Source: CAYXZO01 sp964469505 (GTDB taxonomy: Bacteria > Fidelibacterota > UBA8477 > JABMPR01). From it: a stretch of 35,340 nt of DNA. Below, in pieces: positions 8,526 through 16,805 of this stretch; the first letter of the stretch is position 1; each line of letters starts with the position of its first letter. The position numbers were made by a program, and so were the translations under genes. Under the pieces are notes generated by a model that saw nothing but the letters and a program-made list of their open reading frames with translations, had not been told where the DNA came from and searched no databases. The stretch spans positions 1-35,340 of the forward strand of contig CAYXZO010000023.1 in NCBI GenBank assembly GCA_964469505.1, given 5' to 3'.

Positions 8526-9452
8526 GTGCGCATTCTGGTGACGGGAGGAGCTGGGTTCATCGGCTCTCATATCGCGGAAGCTTATCTGGCGCAGGGGCAC
8601 CAGGTTACGGTGTTGGATAACCTCAGCAAAGGTAAGCGAGAGAATATTCCCAACGGTGCCGAGTTCATCGAAGGCGATATCCGGGACCGGAAGGTCAGGG
8701 AACTGCTGGCCGATCTGAAAATAGAAGTCATCAACCATCACGCCGCCCAGATGGACGTGCGATTCTCGGTGGCCGATCCGCTTTTCGATGCCGAGGTGAA
8801 CATTCTGGGGATGCTGAATTTACTGGAAGGAGCCCGTGCCGCCGGGGTGAAACAATTCATTTTCGCCTCCACGGGGGGAGCGGTTTATGGGGAACAAGAG
8901 CAGTTCCCAGCCCCTGAGGAACATCCGCTGCGTCCCCTCTCTCCTTACGGAATTACCAAGCTCACCGGCGAGAAATACCTGTTTTATTACAACCAGGTAC
9001 ACGGTTTAAACTATTTCGTACTTCGCTACAGTAATGTGTACGGTCCGCGTCAGAATCCCCACGGAGAAGCAGGGGTTGTGGCCATTTTCTGTAACAAAAT
9101 GCTGGCTGGCGAACAACCGGTTATCAATGGAGATGGGACTCAAACTCGGGACTATGTTTATGTTAAAGACGTGGTTAAAGCCAATCTAGCAGCTTTAGGA
9201 TATCCCCAACCGGAAGTGGTTAACATCGGCACCGCCAAGGAGACTGACGTGAACACCATTTTCCGGGTAATTCGGGATGCCATTAACCCGGAAATCCCCG
9301 AATACCACGGTCCACCTAAGGCTGGGGAACAGCAACGCAGCGTAGTGGCTATCGAAAAAGCAGCTAGAGTGTTGAACTGGAAACCTGAATATTCCCTGGA
9401 AGAAGGATTGGCTGAGACAGTAGAATGGTTCAAAGCCAACTATAAGGGATAG
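8526..9452 (+). CDS. NAD-dependent sugar-nucleotide epimerase/dehydratase (GalE-like extended SDR)
   Basis: A 308-residue extended short-chain dehydrogenase acting on nucleotide sugars, most like UDP-glucose 4-epimerase. The NAD-binding glycine motif TGGAGFIGSH lies at residues 6-15. The catalytic Ser/Thr region is FASTGGAVYGEQ, and the Tyr141-x-x-x-Lys145 pair sits in SPYGITKLTGEKY. YGPRQNPHGEAGVVAIFC and GDGTQTRDYVYVKDV are typical substrate-side blocks. It starts with GTG at 8526, with AAGGAG about eight bases upstream. Ten bases separate it from the sigma-54 activator gene, so it is probably the first gene of the 8526-14601 operon. A role in LPS or exopolysaccharide precursor supply fits the downstream LptE-like gene, but is inference. 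GalE versus another epimerase of this family cannot be settled by reading alone. Confidence 0.9.
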   Translation: MRILVTGGAGFIGSHIAEAYLAQGHQVTVLDNLSKGKRENIPNGAEFIEGDIRDRKVRELLADLKIEVINHHAAQMDVRFSVADPLFDAEVNILGMLNLLEGARAAGVKQFIFASTGGAVYGEQEQFPAPEEHPLRPLSPYGITKLTGEKYLFYYNQVHGLNYFVLRYSNVYGPRQNPHGEAGVVAIFCNKMLAGEQPVINGDGTQTRDYVYVKDVVKANLAALGYPQPEVVNIGTAKETDVNTIFRVIRDAINPEIPEYHGPPKAGEQQRSVVAIEKAARVLNWKPEYSLEEGLAETVEWFKANYKG

Positions 9453-9462
9453 GAATCAGCCC

Positions 9463-10689
9463 ATGTTTCGGGAGCCTAACGAGCGCATCAAACAATTACA
9501 GAAAAAGTTCGGGATAATCGGCGTTTCACCTGCGGTCCAGGATATGCTGGAGACCATCCACCAGGTGGCCGATACCGATATTTCGGTGCTGATCCTAGGG
9601 GAAAGCGGCACCGGTAAAGAATTGGTGGCCTCGGCGCTCCATAAACACTCCCGGCGAGCTCATAAGCCGTTCGTAATCGTCAACTGCGGCGCTATCCCTT
9701 CGGGAATTATTGAAAGTGAATTGTTCGGGCATAAGAAAGGCAGCTTTACCGGCGCCACTGAGGACCGCAAAGGCTATTTCCGCATGGCCGACGGCGGCAC
9801 CATCTTCCTGGACGAAATCGGAGAAACTCCCCTGGAAACGCAGGTGAAATTGCTTCGGGTTTTGGAACAGGGTACCTTCATCCCGGTGGGGGGTAGTCGT
9901 CAGGTGCAGGTGGATGTACGCGTACTGGCGGCTTCCAATCGGAATCTGGCCCGTGAAGTTGAGAAAGGCAATTTTCGCCAGGATCTCTACTATCGCCTGA
10001 AGGCCATCACTATATACGTTCCCCCTTTACGAGAACGAAAAGAAGACATTCCCCTGTTAGCCGATAAATTCGCCAGGGACTTTGCGCTACGGAATCAGAT
10101 TCTTTTCAAAGGTTTCTCGGAAGGCGCTTATCAAGCCCTACAGGCCTACGATTGGCCAGGCAACGTCCGTGAATTGAAAAACTTCGTCGAGAGTCTGATA
10201 GTTCTAGAAAAGGGAGGGGTTATAAAAACCGAGGCGGTTCGCCGCTACCTGCGGGAAACTGGAGGCCATACTCCCGAACCCAGCCCCCTCTTGCCGGTAC
10301 CTCTGGATCGCCCGGTGGATCAGGCCGAACGGGAACTGATTCTACAGCAACTATTTATGTTGCGACGGGACATAGCGGAGATCAAAACTCAGTTGGCGGC
10401 AAATTTAGCCAAGCCGGCCGCTGAAGTTCAGGCGCCCTCCATTTTGCCGCGAGAACTGGAGATCATCCCGGAAGAAAGCCCCGCTTCAACCCGGGATGAG
10501 AAGCCGTTGCTCATTAATCCTAGCGCCATAGGGCAGGTGACGGCGGCGGAAGTGGAGCGGGAATTGATTCTTAAGACCCTGCAGAAATTCAATTTCAATA
10601 AACGCAAGACCAGCCGGGCTTTGAACATCGCCGAACGCACCCTTTACCGTAAAATCAAAGAGTATGGGATAACCCGCGATGAGCTTTAA
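9463..10689 (+). CDS. Sigma-54-interacting transcriptional activator without an N-terminal sensor domain
   Basis: A 408-residue bacterial enhancer-binding protein that would use ATP to remodel sigma-54 RNA polymerase. The AAA+ domain starts almost at the N-terminus: Walker A GESGTGKE (about 46-53), ESELFGHKKGSFTGA (the sigma-54 contact loop, GSFTGA instead of the usual GAFTGA, about 93-98), Walker B GGTIFLDEIGE (about 111-121) and the sensor II region WPGNVRELKN. A Fis-type helix-turn-helix ends the protein (about 365-408, with NFNKRKTSRALNIAERTLYR). There is no receiver, PAS or GAF domain, so activity is likely controlled by level or by a partner protein. The linker (about 255-360) contains ERELILQQLFMLRRDIAEIK, which resembles the ERELILKTLQKFN that opens the DNA-binding domain. 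The stop overlaps the start of the LptE-like gene by 11 bases. Confidence 0.93.
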   Translation: MFREPNERIKQLQKKFGIIGVSPAVQDMLETIHQVADTDISVLILGESGTGKELVASALHKHSRRAHKPFVIVNCGAIPSGIIESELFGHKKGSFTGATEDRKGYFRMADGGTIFLDEIGETPLETQVKLLRVLEQGTFIPVGGSRQVQVDVRVLAASNRNLAREVEKGNFRQDLYYRLKAITIYVPPLRERKEDIPLLADKFARDFALRNQILFKGFSEGAYQALQAYDWPGNVRELKNFVESLIVLEKGGVIKTEAVRRYLRETGGHTPEPSPLLPVPLDRPVDQAERELILQQLFMLRRDIAEIKTQLAANLAKPAAEVQAPSILPRELEIIPEESPASTRDEKPLLINPSAIGQVTAAEVERELILKTLQKFNFNKRKTSRALNIAERTLYRKIKEYGITRDEL

Positions 10690-11197
10690 GGCCGGCACAT
10701 TAATCGGAGCTCTGTTCTTGTTATTGGTAGGGTGCGGATATTATTCCTTCAAGGGTAATCTGCCACCGCATCTGCACGACATCGAAGTAAAATTGTTTGA
10801 GAATCAGACCATTGAACCGGATATCGATATGGACCTGGAAGAACAACTTTCCAGGCGTTTCGAAGAGGAGCGCATTCTGCCTTTAGCTGCCGGGGAACAA
10901 GCCGATTCATACCTGGCGGGCAAGATTCTTAAAGCGCAGGATCTGCCATATACCTATGATGAGAATGAAAAGGTCAAATCTTATCGCTTGGTGGTAGACG
11001 TGGAAGTGAGCTGGTTCGACAAAGTCCAACAAAAAGTGCTATTCGATAAGCGCTTCCATGAATTTGATGTGTATTACAGTGACCTGGAGAATAGTCGCTT
11101 GGCGCCTGAGAACCGAGTGGAACGTACCCAGGCGTATCAGAATGTGTTACAAAAGATCGTGGACGACATCATTGAAGCCATGACAGCGAGGTGGTAA
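10679..11197 (+). CDS. lptE: LptE-like LPS-assembly lipoprotein
   Basis: A 172-residue predicted lipoprotein. The signal sequence ends in the lipobox LLVGC (Cys19), giving the mature N-terminus CGYYSFKG. The following residues (IEVKLFENQTIEPDIDMDLEEQL) and the length match the LptE family (PF04390), the outer-membrane lipoprotein that plugs the LptD barrel and helps place LPS in the outer leaflet. The family is weakly conserved, so this rests on the Cys-Gly-Tyr-Tyr start, length and predicted secondary structure. The ATG lies inside the end of the sigma-54 activator gene, implying translational coupling between a regulator and an envelope-assembly protein. LptD is not in the window. An alternative is a generic small outer-membrane lipoprotein. 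Confidence 0.75.
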   Translation: MSFKAGTLIGALFLLLVGCGYYSFKGNLPPHLHDIEVKLFENQTIEPDIDMDLEEQLSRRFEEERILPLAAGEQADSYLAGKILKAQDLPYTYDENEKVKSYRLVVDVEVSWFDKVQQKVLFDKRFHEFDVYYSDLENSRLAPENRVERTQAYQNVLQKIVDDIIEAMTARW

Positions 11198-11199
11198 AT

Positions 11200-12492
11200 A
11201 TGAACATCTGTTTGATTTCTCATGCTAGTGAACACGTGGGGGAGGAGGTCACTCTTCAAGGTTGGGTTTATAACCTGCGAAAGAGTGGCAAAATCTGGTT
11301 TTTGCTGGTGCGCGACGGCACCGGCATTATGCAGGGAGTAGTCTCTCTCCAGGATGTAGACCAGGAGAGTTTTGCTTTAAAAAACACACTGACTCTCGAA
11401 TCATCGGTCAGAGTCACAGGCATTATTCGGGAGGATCGGCGTGCTCCTGGGGGGTATGAGCTTTTAGTGAAACACATTGAGGTGGTCGCTCTGGCTGAAG
11501 AATATCCCATCGGCAAGAAGGAGCATGGGGTTGAGTTCTTGATGGACCACCGCCACTTGTGGCTAAGATCCCGGCGGCAGCATGCCATTCTGCGTATCCG
11601 TCACACTATAATCAAAGCCATACGGGACTTTTTCGATTCCCGGGAGTTTACACTCATCGATACACCCATTTTTCAAAAAACCGCCACCGAAGGCACGGCT
11701 ACTTTATTTAGAACAAAGTATTTCGACGATTACGCCTATTTAACTCAAAGTGGTCAGCTCTATGCCGAAGCGGCCGCTGCGGCTTTTGGCAAGGTATATT
11801 GTTTCGGCCCCACTTTCAGGGCGGAAAAGTCCAAAACGCGGCGCCACTTGACGGAATTCTGGATGGTTGAACCAGAGATGGCTTACTACGATTTGGACAT
11901 GGATGCGGAGTTGGCGCAAGACCTGGTGGTTTACATCGTTGAACAGGTGTTGACCCATCGACGTCCGGAACTGGAGACCCTGGAACGGGATATCAGCCGT
12001 TTGGAAAAGGTAAAAGCTCCCTTCCCACGCATCAGGTATGATGAAGCAGTGGAGACCATCCGCCAGGCGGGAGAGGAGTTTGAGTGGGGAGACGACTTCG
12101 GCGGCGCTCATGAGACCATAATCTCGCAGGCTTTTGATAAGCCGGTGATAATCACCCACTATCCGGCGGCTATAAAGCCGTTTTACATGAAACGCGATCC
12201 GGGAAACGATCAATTGGCGCTAGCCATGGATATGTTAGCTCCGGAAGGCTACGGCGAAATCGTAGGCGGCAGCCAGAGAGAAGAAGATCTGGATAAAATT
12301 GTGGCCCGCCTTAAAGCCGAAGGGGTGAATCCGGATAATTACTACTGGTATCTGGATCTACGGCGTTATGGTTCCTTCCCTCACTCCGGATTTGGGCTGG
12401 GAGTAGAACGTACCGTAGCCTGGATTTGTGGCCTACCGCACGTGCGGGAAACCATTCCTTTCCCCCGTTTGATGAATCGGCTGGAACCATGA
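11200..12492 (+). CDS. asnS: Asparaginyl-tRNA synthetase
   Basis: A class IIb synthetase of 430 residues charging tRNA-Asn with asparagine. An N-terminal OB-fold anticodon-binding domain (about 1-110, with LQGWVYNLRKSGKIWFLLVR) is followed by the catalytic core: motif 1 region FTLIDTPIFQKTATEGTATL, motif 2 FRAEKSKTRRHLTEFWMVEP (about 207-226) and motif 3 GFGLGVERTVAWICGL (about 398-413). The spacing and the PEMAYYDL segment favour AsnRS over AspRS. I chose ATG 11200, five bases after GAGGTGG; a GTG at 11191 would overlap this binding site. The gene sits two bases after the lptE-like gene and ends in an ATGA overlap with the next gene, so it is part of the same transcript. Direct charging of Asn is implied for this organism. 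Confidence 0.96.
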   Translation: MNICLISHASEHVGEEVTLQGWVYNLRKSGKIWFLLVRDGTGIMQGVVSLQDVDQESFALKNTLTLESSVRVTGIIREDRRAPGGYELLVKHIEVVALAEEYPIGKKEHGVEFLMDHRHLWLRSRRQHAILRIRHTIIKAIRDFFDSREFTLIDTPIFQKTATEGTATLFRTKYFDDYAYLTQSGQLYAEAAAAAFGKVYCFGPTFRAEKSKTRRHLTEFWMVEPEMAYYDLDMDAELAQDLVVYIVEQVLTHRRPELETLERDISRLEKVKAPFPRIRYDEAVETIRQAGEEFEWGDDFGGAHETIISQAFDKPVIITHYPAAIKPFYMKRDPGNDQLALAMDMLAPEGYGEIVGGSQREEDLDKIVARLKAEGVNPDNYYWYLDLRRYGSFPHSGFGLGVERTVAWICGLPHVRETIPFPRLMNRLEP

Positions 12493-12956
12493 AAGCAAGA
12501 CATTCCTGGCGCGTAGCGGTCATCGGCGGCCGCGAAGCCACACCGGAGGAATTGGATTTCGCCCGTCAGGTAGGGGAACTGTTGGCGCGTCATGGCTTTT
12601 TACTTTACACCGGCGGGGGTTCAGGGATCATGGAAGCAGCCTCCCGAGGAGCAGCTGAGGCCGGCGGCACGGTAATCGGAATTCTACCCGAGGAAACCAT
12701 GACGGACATGAATCCTTATGTGCAGATCCCTATTCTCACGGGATTGGGAAACTTACGAAACGGAATCATAATTCGTTCTGTAGAAGCGGCGGTGGCCGTA
12801 GGGGGACGGTTTGGAACCCTTTCGGAAATCGCATTCGCGCTGGCCAAAGAAATACCTGTTGTGGGTTTCAATACCTGGGAAATTCCAGGAGTAGTTCCAG
12901 TCTCCCAGCCACAAGAGGCAGTGGAGCGATTATTAGCTGAACTGAGAGGGGAATAA
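12489..12956 (+). CDS. TIGR00725/LOG-family Rossmann nucleotide-binding protein
   Basis: A 155-residue SLOG/LOG-superfamily protein (lysine decarboxylase-like fold, TIGR00725 group). Visible elements are VAVIGGREATPEE near the N-terminus, LLYTGGGSGIMEAASRGAAE, and AVGGRFGTLSEIAFAL, the counterpart of the PGGxGTxxE motif that LOG-type phosphoribohydrolases use. The first Pro of that motif is Val here, as is common in TIGR00725 members, so a cytokinin-type hydrolase should not be assumed. The ATG overlaps the asnS stop (ATGA); an upstream in-frame extension inside asnS is not needed. It is one base upstream of the nadE start. Related proteins bind nucleotides or nucleotide-like ligands; the biological role here is unknown. 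Confidence 0.85.
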   Translation: MKARHSWRVAVIGGREATPEELDFARQVGELLARHGFLLYTGGGSGIMEAASRGAAEAGGTVIGILPEETMTDMNPYVQIPILTGLGNLRNGIIIRSVEAAVAVGGRFGTLSEIAFALAKEIPVVGFNTWEIPGVVPVSQPQEAVERLLAELRGE

Positions 12957-12957
12957 C

Positions 12958-14601
12958 GTGCTGAAAGTCATGTTGGCGCAACTTAACGCTACGGTTGGTG
13001 CGCTGGAAGAGAATGCTCAGCGAGCAGCCCAACTGATGCACCATGCCGAACAAGCGGGTGCTGATTTGCTCATTTTTCCTGAACTGTTCCTTACCGGTTA
13101 CCCCCCACAAGATCTACTGTTCGACAAAATGTTTATCCACGATACGCTGGAATTGACCCAGCGCCTGGCCCATGAAGCGGGCCAAACCTTGACAATAATC
13201 GGTACTCTGCATCAACCCCAAGAGGGACAGCTGTACAACACCGCCGCCTGCTTACAGGATGGTCGGGTAAAAGATTGGATCCATAAATCTTTGCTACCCA
13301 CATACGATGTTTTTGATGAATGGCGTTATTTCCGCCCCGGGCGTGACAACCACCCCGTGAAACTAAAAACCAGAAGTGGTGAAACGGTACGCTTGGGTAT
13401 CCATATCTGCGAAGATTTGTGGGATGAAAAAGTCGACTATAAGGTAAGCGATCGTTTGGCGGAAATGGGGGTTGATCTTTTCATCAACATCTCCGCCTCT
13501 CCATTCCATTATGGTAAGATTCAGGAACGCAGTCGGCTAGTCTTAGGTAAAGTTCACCGCTTTCACAAACCGTTTATTTATTTGAACCTGATAGGTGGAC
13601 AGGATCAGTTGGTTTTTGATGGTTTCTCATTGGTCGCCGATAGGGAGGGGAACTGGCTGCATCTGGCCCGGCAATTTGAGGAAGAAGTCGCATTAGTAGA
13701 GATACCCCTCAAGCGCTCCATTGGCCGATCCCTGGAGTTGAAAACCACCCCTAAGGAAGAAGAAGTTCACCACGCCATAATTCTGGGGATAAAAGACTAT
13801 TTCCGTAAAACAGGTCATTCTCAAGCCGTTTTGGGACTTTCGGGAGGTGTCGATTCCGCCGTGACTGCAGTTTTAGCAGCAGAAGCCCTGAGTCCTGAAA
13901 ACGTTTTGGGAATCGCCATGCCTTCTAAATATTCATCTCCCGAAAGTCTGGAAGATGCCGCCCTTTTAAGTAAAAATCTCGGGACAGAATACCAAGTCAT
14001 CCCCATTGACGAGGTCTTTGAGGCGTTTCAGCAAACTTTCGCTAAATCTACGGGCTCTCCCTTGACGGGAGTAGCGGAAGAAAATCTTCAGGCGCGTATT
14101 CGGGGCAATATCCTTATGAGTATCTCTAATCGCTCTGGACGGCTCCTGCTTACAACGGGAAATAAGACAGAGATTGCTCTGGGGTATTGCACCCTTTATG
14201 GTGATACTTCCGGCGGCCTGGCGGTAATCAGTGATTTAGGTAAGCAAACTGTCTATGCCGTAGCCCGTTATGTCAACCGCATACGAGAACCCGCTCCCAT
14301 TCCGGAACGTATTCTGACTAAAAAACCCAGTGCTGAACTTCGTCCCAACCAAGTTGATCCTTTCGATTATGAAATTGTTGCCCCACTGGTGAACGATATT
14401 GTAGAACGCCGGTTGACCTGTCGTGAATTGATCGCCAAAGGCTACGAAGAGGAACTAGTGCGGGATATTCTGCTGCAAATTCGCCGGGCGGAATACAAGC
14501 GTCAACAGATGCCGCCGGGGATAAAAGTTTCCGTTAAAGCCTTTGGTATGGGTCGGCGTATGCCCATTATCAATCATTATCATCCCAACAACTGCCGCTG
14601 A
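12958..14601 (+). CDS. nadE: Glutamine-dependent NAD+ synthetase
   Basis: A 547-residue two-domain enzyme that amidates deamido-NAD to NAD using ammonia released from glutamine. The N-terminal nitrilase-type glutaminase has the Glu-Lys-Cys triad: Glu42 in FPELFLTGYPP, Lys110 in HKSLLPTYDVFDEWRYF and Cys151 in HICEDLWDE. The C-terminal synthetase domain has the PP-loop LGLSGGVDSAVTAVLA (about 293-308) and the NKTEIALGYCTLYGD block. The C-terminus (GMGRRMPIINHY) is typical. It starts with GTG at 12958, with GAGAGGGG just upstream. It is the last gene of the operon; a hairpin followed by T residues overlaps its stop. The protein should supply its own ammonia and not need an external source. Confidence 0.96.
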   Translation: MLKVMLAQLNATVGALEENAQRAAQLMHHAEQAGADLLIFPELFLTGYPPQDLLFDKMFIHDTLELTQRLAHEAGQTLTIIGTLHQPQEGQLYNTAACLQDGRVKDWIHKSLLPTYDVFDEWRYFRPGRDNHPVKLKTRSGETVRLGIHICEDLWDEKVDYKVSDRLAEMGVDLFINISASPFHYGKIQERSRLVLGKVHRFHKPFIYLNLIGGQDQLVFDGFSLVADREGNWLHLARQFEEEVALVEIPLKRSIGRSLELKTTPKEEEVHHAIILGIKDYFRKTGHSQAVLGLSGGVDSAVTAVLAAEALSPENVLGIAMPSKYSSPESLEDAALLSKNLGTEYQVIPIDEVFEAFQQTFAKSTGSPLTGVAEENLQARIRGNILMSISNRSGRLLLTTGNKTEIALGYCTLYGDTSGGLAVISDLGKQTVYAVARYVNRIREPAPIPERILTKKPSAELRPNQVDPFDYEIVAPLVNDIVERRLTCRELIAKGYEEELVRDILLQIRRAEYKRQQMPPGIKVSVKAFGMGRRMPIINHYHPNNCR

Positions 14602-14626
14602 ACTGCCATCTTGGCGGTTATTTTCT
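14601..14626 (+). terminator. Intrinsic terminator after nadE
   Basis: Eight-base-pair stem AACTGCCA (14601-14608) with TGGCGGTT (14612-14619), one G-T pair, a three-base loop TCT, then ATTTTCT. The hairpin begins at the last base of the nadE stop codon, so it ends the 8526-14601 operon and separates it from dnaK. Confidence 0.7.
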
Positions 14627-14659
14627 AGTAAATAAGTCATATAGGCGTATTTCCTGAGG

Positions 14660-14674
14660 TGGCACAGGCTTTGT
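14660..14674 (+). promoter_or_regulatory. Candidate sigma-54 (-24/-12) element upstream of dnaK
   Basis: TGGCAC at 14660-14665 and TTGT at 14671-14674 give GG-N10-GT, close to the sigma-54 pattern TGGCACG-N4-TTGC except for the last position of the -12 element. It lies about 90 bases before the dnaK start, and a sigma-54 activator is encoded nearby. One match to a short, imperfect consensus can occur by chance, so this is only a candidate. No CIRCE element was seen in the same gap. Confidence 0.22.
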
Positions 14675-14762
14675 CCCTCATAAGCCGCCCGATGTTCGGG
14701 ATAAGTAATGGGATGTGGAAAATGAACCAAAATTTTGAACGCATAAATGAAGGAGATAGAAA

Positions 14763-16694
14763 GTGAGTAAAGTTATAGGTATCGATTTAGGAACCACCAA
14801 CTCCTGCGTGGCCGTTATGGAAGGCAAGGATCCGGTGGTTCTTACCAACTCCGAAGGTGGTCGTACCACCCCATCGGTAGTGGCTTTTACCAAAGAAGGA
14901 ACACGTCTGGTTGGACAACCGGCTAAACGCCAGGCCATAACGAATGCAAAGAACACCATCTTCTCGGTCAAACGCTTCATGGGCAGAATGTACGATGAAG
15001 TGAAGCGGGAGATTGAGGAGGTTCCCTATGAAGTGGTGCGCGGGCCAAATGGCCGGGCTCAGATAAAAGTGCGGGATAAAAGCTACTCCCCACCAGAAAT
15101 TTCGGCGATGATCCTGCAAAAGATGAAACAAACGGCTGAAGAGTACTTGGGTGAAAAGGTTACCGATGCGGTTATCACTGTTCCGGCTTATTTCAATGAT
15201 TCCCAGCGCCAAGCCACCAAAGACGCCGGGAAAATCGCCGGGTTGAACGTATTGCGGATCATCAATGAACCCACCGCCGCTGCGCTGGCGTATGGCCTGG
15301 ACAAGAAAAAGGATGAGAAGGTGGCCGTATTTGACCTGGGAGGCGGTACCTTTGACATTTCCATTTTGGAAATCGGGGATGGAGTGTTTGAAGTAAAATC
15401 CACCAACGGTGATACACATCTAGGTGGTGACGATTTCGACCAGGCCATCATTGAGTGGTTGATTAATGAATTCAAGCGCCAGGAGGGCATTGACCTCTCC
15501 AAAGATCCTATGGCCATGCAGCGCTTGAAGGAAGCGGCTGAGAAAGCCAAAATTGAGCTTTCCAGCACCACTTCCACCGAAATCAACCTACCCTACATCA
15601 CAGCCGACGCTAGTGGTCCTAAACATCTGAACGTAACCTTAACGCGGGCCAAGTTCGAATCACTATGCGCGGATCTCTTCGAGCGCATGAAAGATCCTTG
15701 TTACCAGGCTCTGAAAGATGCCAATCTATCGGCTTCGGATATTGACGAGGTTATTCTGGTAGGTGGTTCCACCAGGGTACCTAAAGTTCAGGAAATTGTA
15801 AAAGAGATCTTCGGCAAAGAGCCCAACAAGAGCGTTAACCCCGATGAAGTGGTGGCAATGGGTGCTGCCATCCAGGGTGGAGTGCTTTCCGGTAGCGTTT
15901 CCGATGTGTTGCTGCTGGATGTTACTCCTCTGTCACTGGGAATTGAGACCCTGGGTGGAGTTATGACCAAGCTCATCGAGCGGAATACAACCATCCCCAC
16001 CAAAAAGAGTGAGATTTTCTCCACAGCTGCTGATAACCAGACTCAGGTGGAGATTCACGTGTTGCAGGGTGAACGCCCCATGGCCATCGATAACAAATCG
16101 CTGGGCCGCTTCGTTCTGGATGGAATACCGCCGGCACCCAGGGGAGTACCCCAAATCGAGGTTACTTTCGACATTGATGCCAACGGTATCCTGAAAGTTT
16201 CCGCACGCGACAAAGCCACCGGCAAAGAGCAGAGCATCCGTATCGAAGCCAGCAGTGGCTTGACGGAACAGGAAAAGGAACGCATGATCAAGGATGCCGA
16301 ACGCTTTGCTGAGGAAGACCGGAAACGTAAGGAACTTATCGATGCCAAAAACCAGGCCGACAGCCTGATTTACCAGACCGAAAAGAACCTCAAAGAGTAT
16401 GGCGATAAACTGTCGTCAGACTTGAAAAACGAGCTCAAGGAGAAGCTGGAAGCATTACGGAAGGTTCAGGGCGGTACTGATAAGGAAGCCATCGACAAGG
16501 CTATGGCAGATTTGAATGCCGCCTGGAATAAGGCTTCCAGCGCCATGTATGAAGCTGCTCGTCAACAAACGGGAACCGGTGACGCTGGATCCACTACGCA
16601 AGGTGGCGGCTCAACCCAAACTTCAGCCGATAATAATGAGGAAGTTGAAGAAGCCGACTTCGAAGTAATGGACGAGGACCAGAGCAAATCCTGA
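14763..16694 (+). CDS. dnaK: Molecular chaperone DnaK (Hsp70)
   Basis: A 643-residue Hsp70 that binds unfolded segments in an ATP-controlled cycle with DnaJ and GrpE. The nucleotide-binding domain has IGIDLGTTNSCVAVMEGKDP at the N-terminus, VTVPAYFNDSQRQATKDAG, INEPTAAALAYGLDK, FDLGGGTFDISILEIGDGVF and LVGGSTRVPKVQEIV. The DVTPLSLGIETLGGVMTKLI linker and substrate-binding region follow. The tail is rich in Gly, Ser, Thr and Gln and ends with the acidic EEVEEADFEVMDED. It starts with GTG at 14763, preceded by GAAGGAGATAG. The gene stands alone between two terminators: grpE, dnaJ and hrcA are not adjacent, and no inverted-repeat CIRCE operator is visible upstream. All core motifs look intact, so it is probably a main housekeeping copy, though a second paralogue elsewhere cannot be excluded. 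Confidence 0.98.
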   Translation: MSKVIGIDLGTTNSCVAVMEGKDPVVLTNSEGGRTTPSVVAFTKEGTRLVGQPAKRQAITNAKNTIFSVKRFMGRMYDEVKREIEEVPYEVVRGPNGRAQIKVRDKSYSPPEISAMILQKMKQTAEEYLGEKVTDAVITVPAYFNDSQRQATKDAGKIAGLNVLRIINEPTAAALAYGLDKKKDEKVAVFDLGGGTFDISILEIGDGVFEVKSTNGDTHLGGDDFDQAIIEWLINEFKRQEGIDLSKDPMAMQRLKEAAEKAKIELSSTTSTEINLPYITADASGPKHLNVTLTRAKFESLCADLFERMKDPCYQALKDANLSASDIDEVILVGGSTRVPKVQEIVKEIFGKEPNKSVNPDEVVAMGAAIQGGVLSGSVSDVLLLDVTPLSLGIETLGGVMTKLIERNTTIPTKKSEIFSTAADNQTQVEIHVLQGERPMAIDNKSLGRFVLDGIPPAPRGVPQIEVTFDIDANGILKVSARDKATGKEQSIRIEASSGLTEQEKERMIKDAERFAEEDRKRKELIDAKNQADSLIYQTEKNLKEYGDKLSSDLKNELKEKLEALRKVQGGTDKEAIDKAMADLNAAWNKASSAMYEAARQQTGTGDAGSTTQGGGSTQTSADNNEEVEEADFEVMDEDQSKS

Positions 16695-16719
16695 CGAATA
16701 GACCGCAAGGAAATCGTAT

Positions 16720-16752
16720 GGGCAGCCTCCGCGAGAGGCTGCCCTTTATTTT
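16720..16752 (+). terminator. Strong intrinsic terminator after dnaK
   Basis: Perfect ten-base-pair stem GGGCAGCCTC (16720-16729) and GAGGCTGCCC (16735-16744) with loop CGCGA, followed by TTTATTTT. It lies about 25 bases after the dnaK stop. Confidence 0.93.
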
Positions 16753-16805
16753 AGGCCCAAGGAAAAAGTGGCCCCTACCAAGCCGGTGAACTAGATTGCG
16801 CTGCG

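Noticed and set aside
11740..12213. 157-residue minus-strand open frame opposite asnS
   Set aside because: A shadow of the synthetase coding sequence with no supporting signals.
14602..14762. CIRCE/HrcA operator expected before dnaK
   Set aside because: No TTAGCACTC-type arm or its inverted partner is present in the gap.
14787..15419. 210-residue open frame antisense to dnaK
   Set aside because: It is a mirror frame of a highly conserved gene, with no recognisable domain and no promoter or ribosome binding site of its own.
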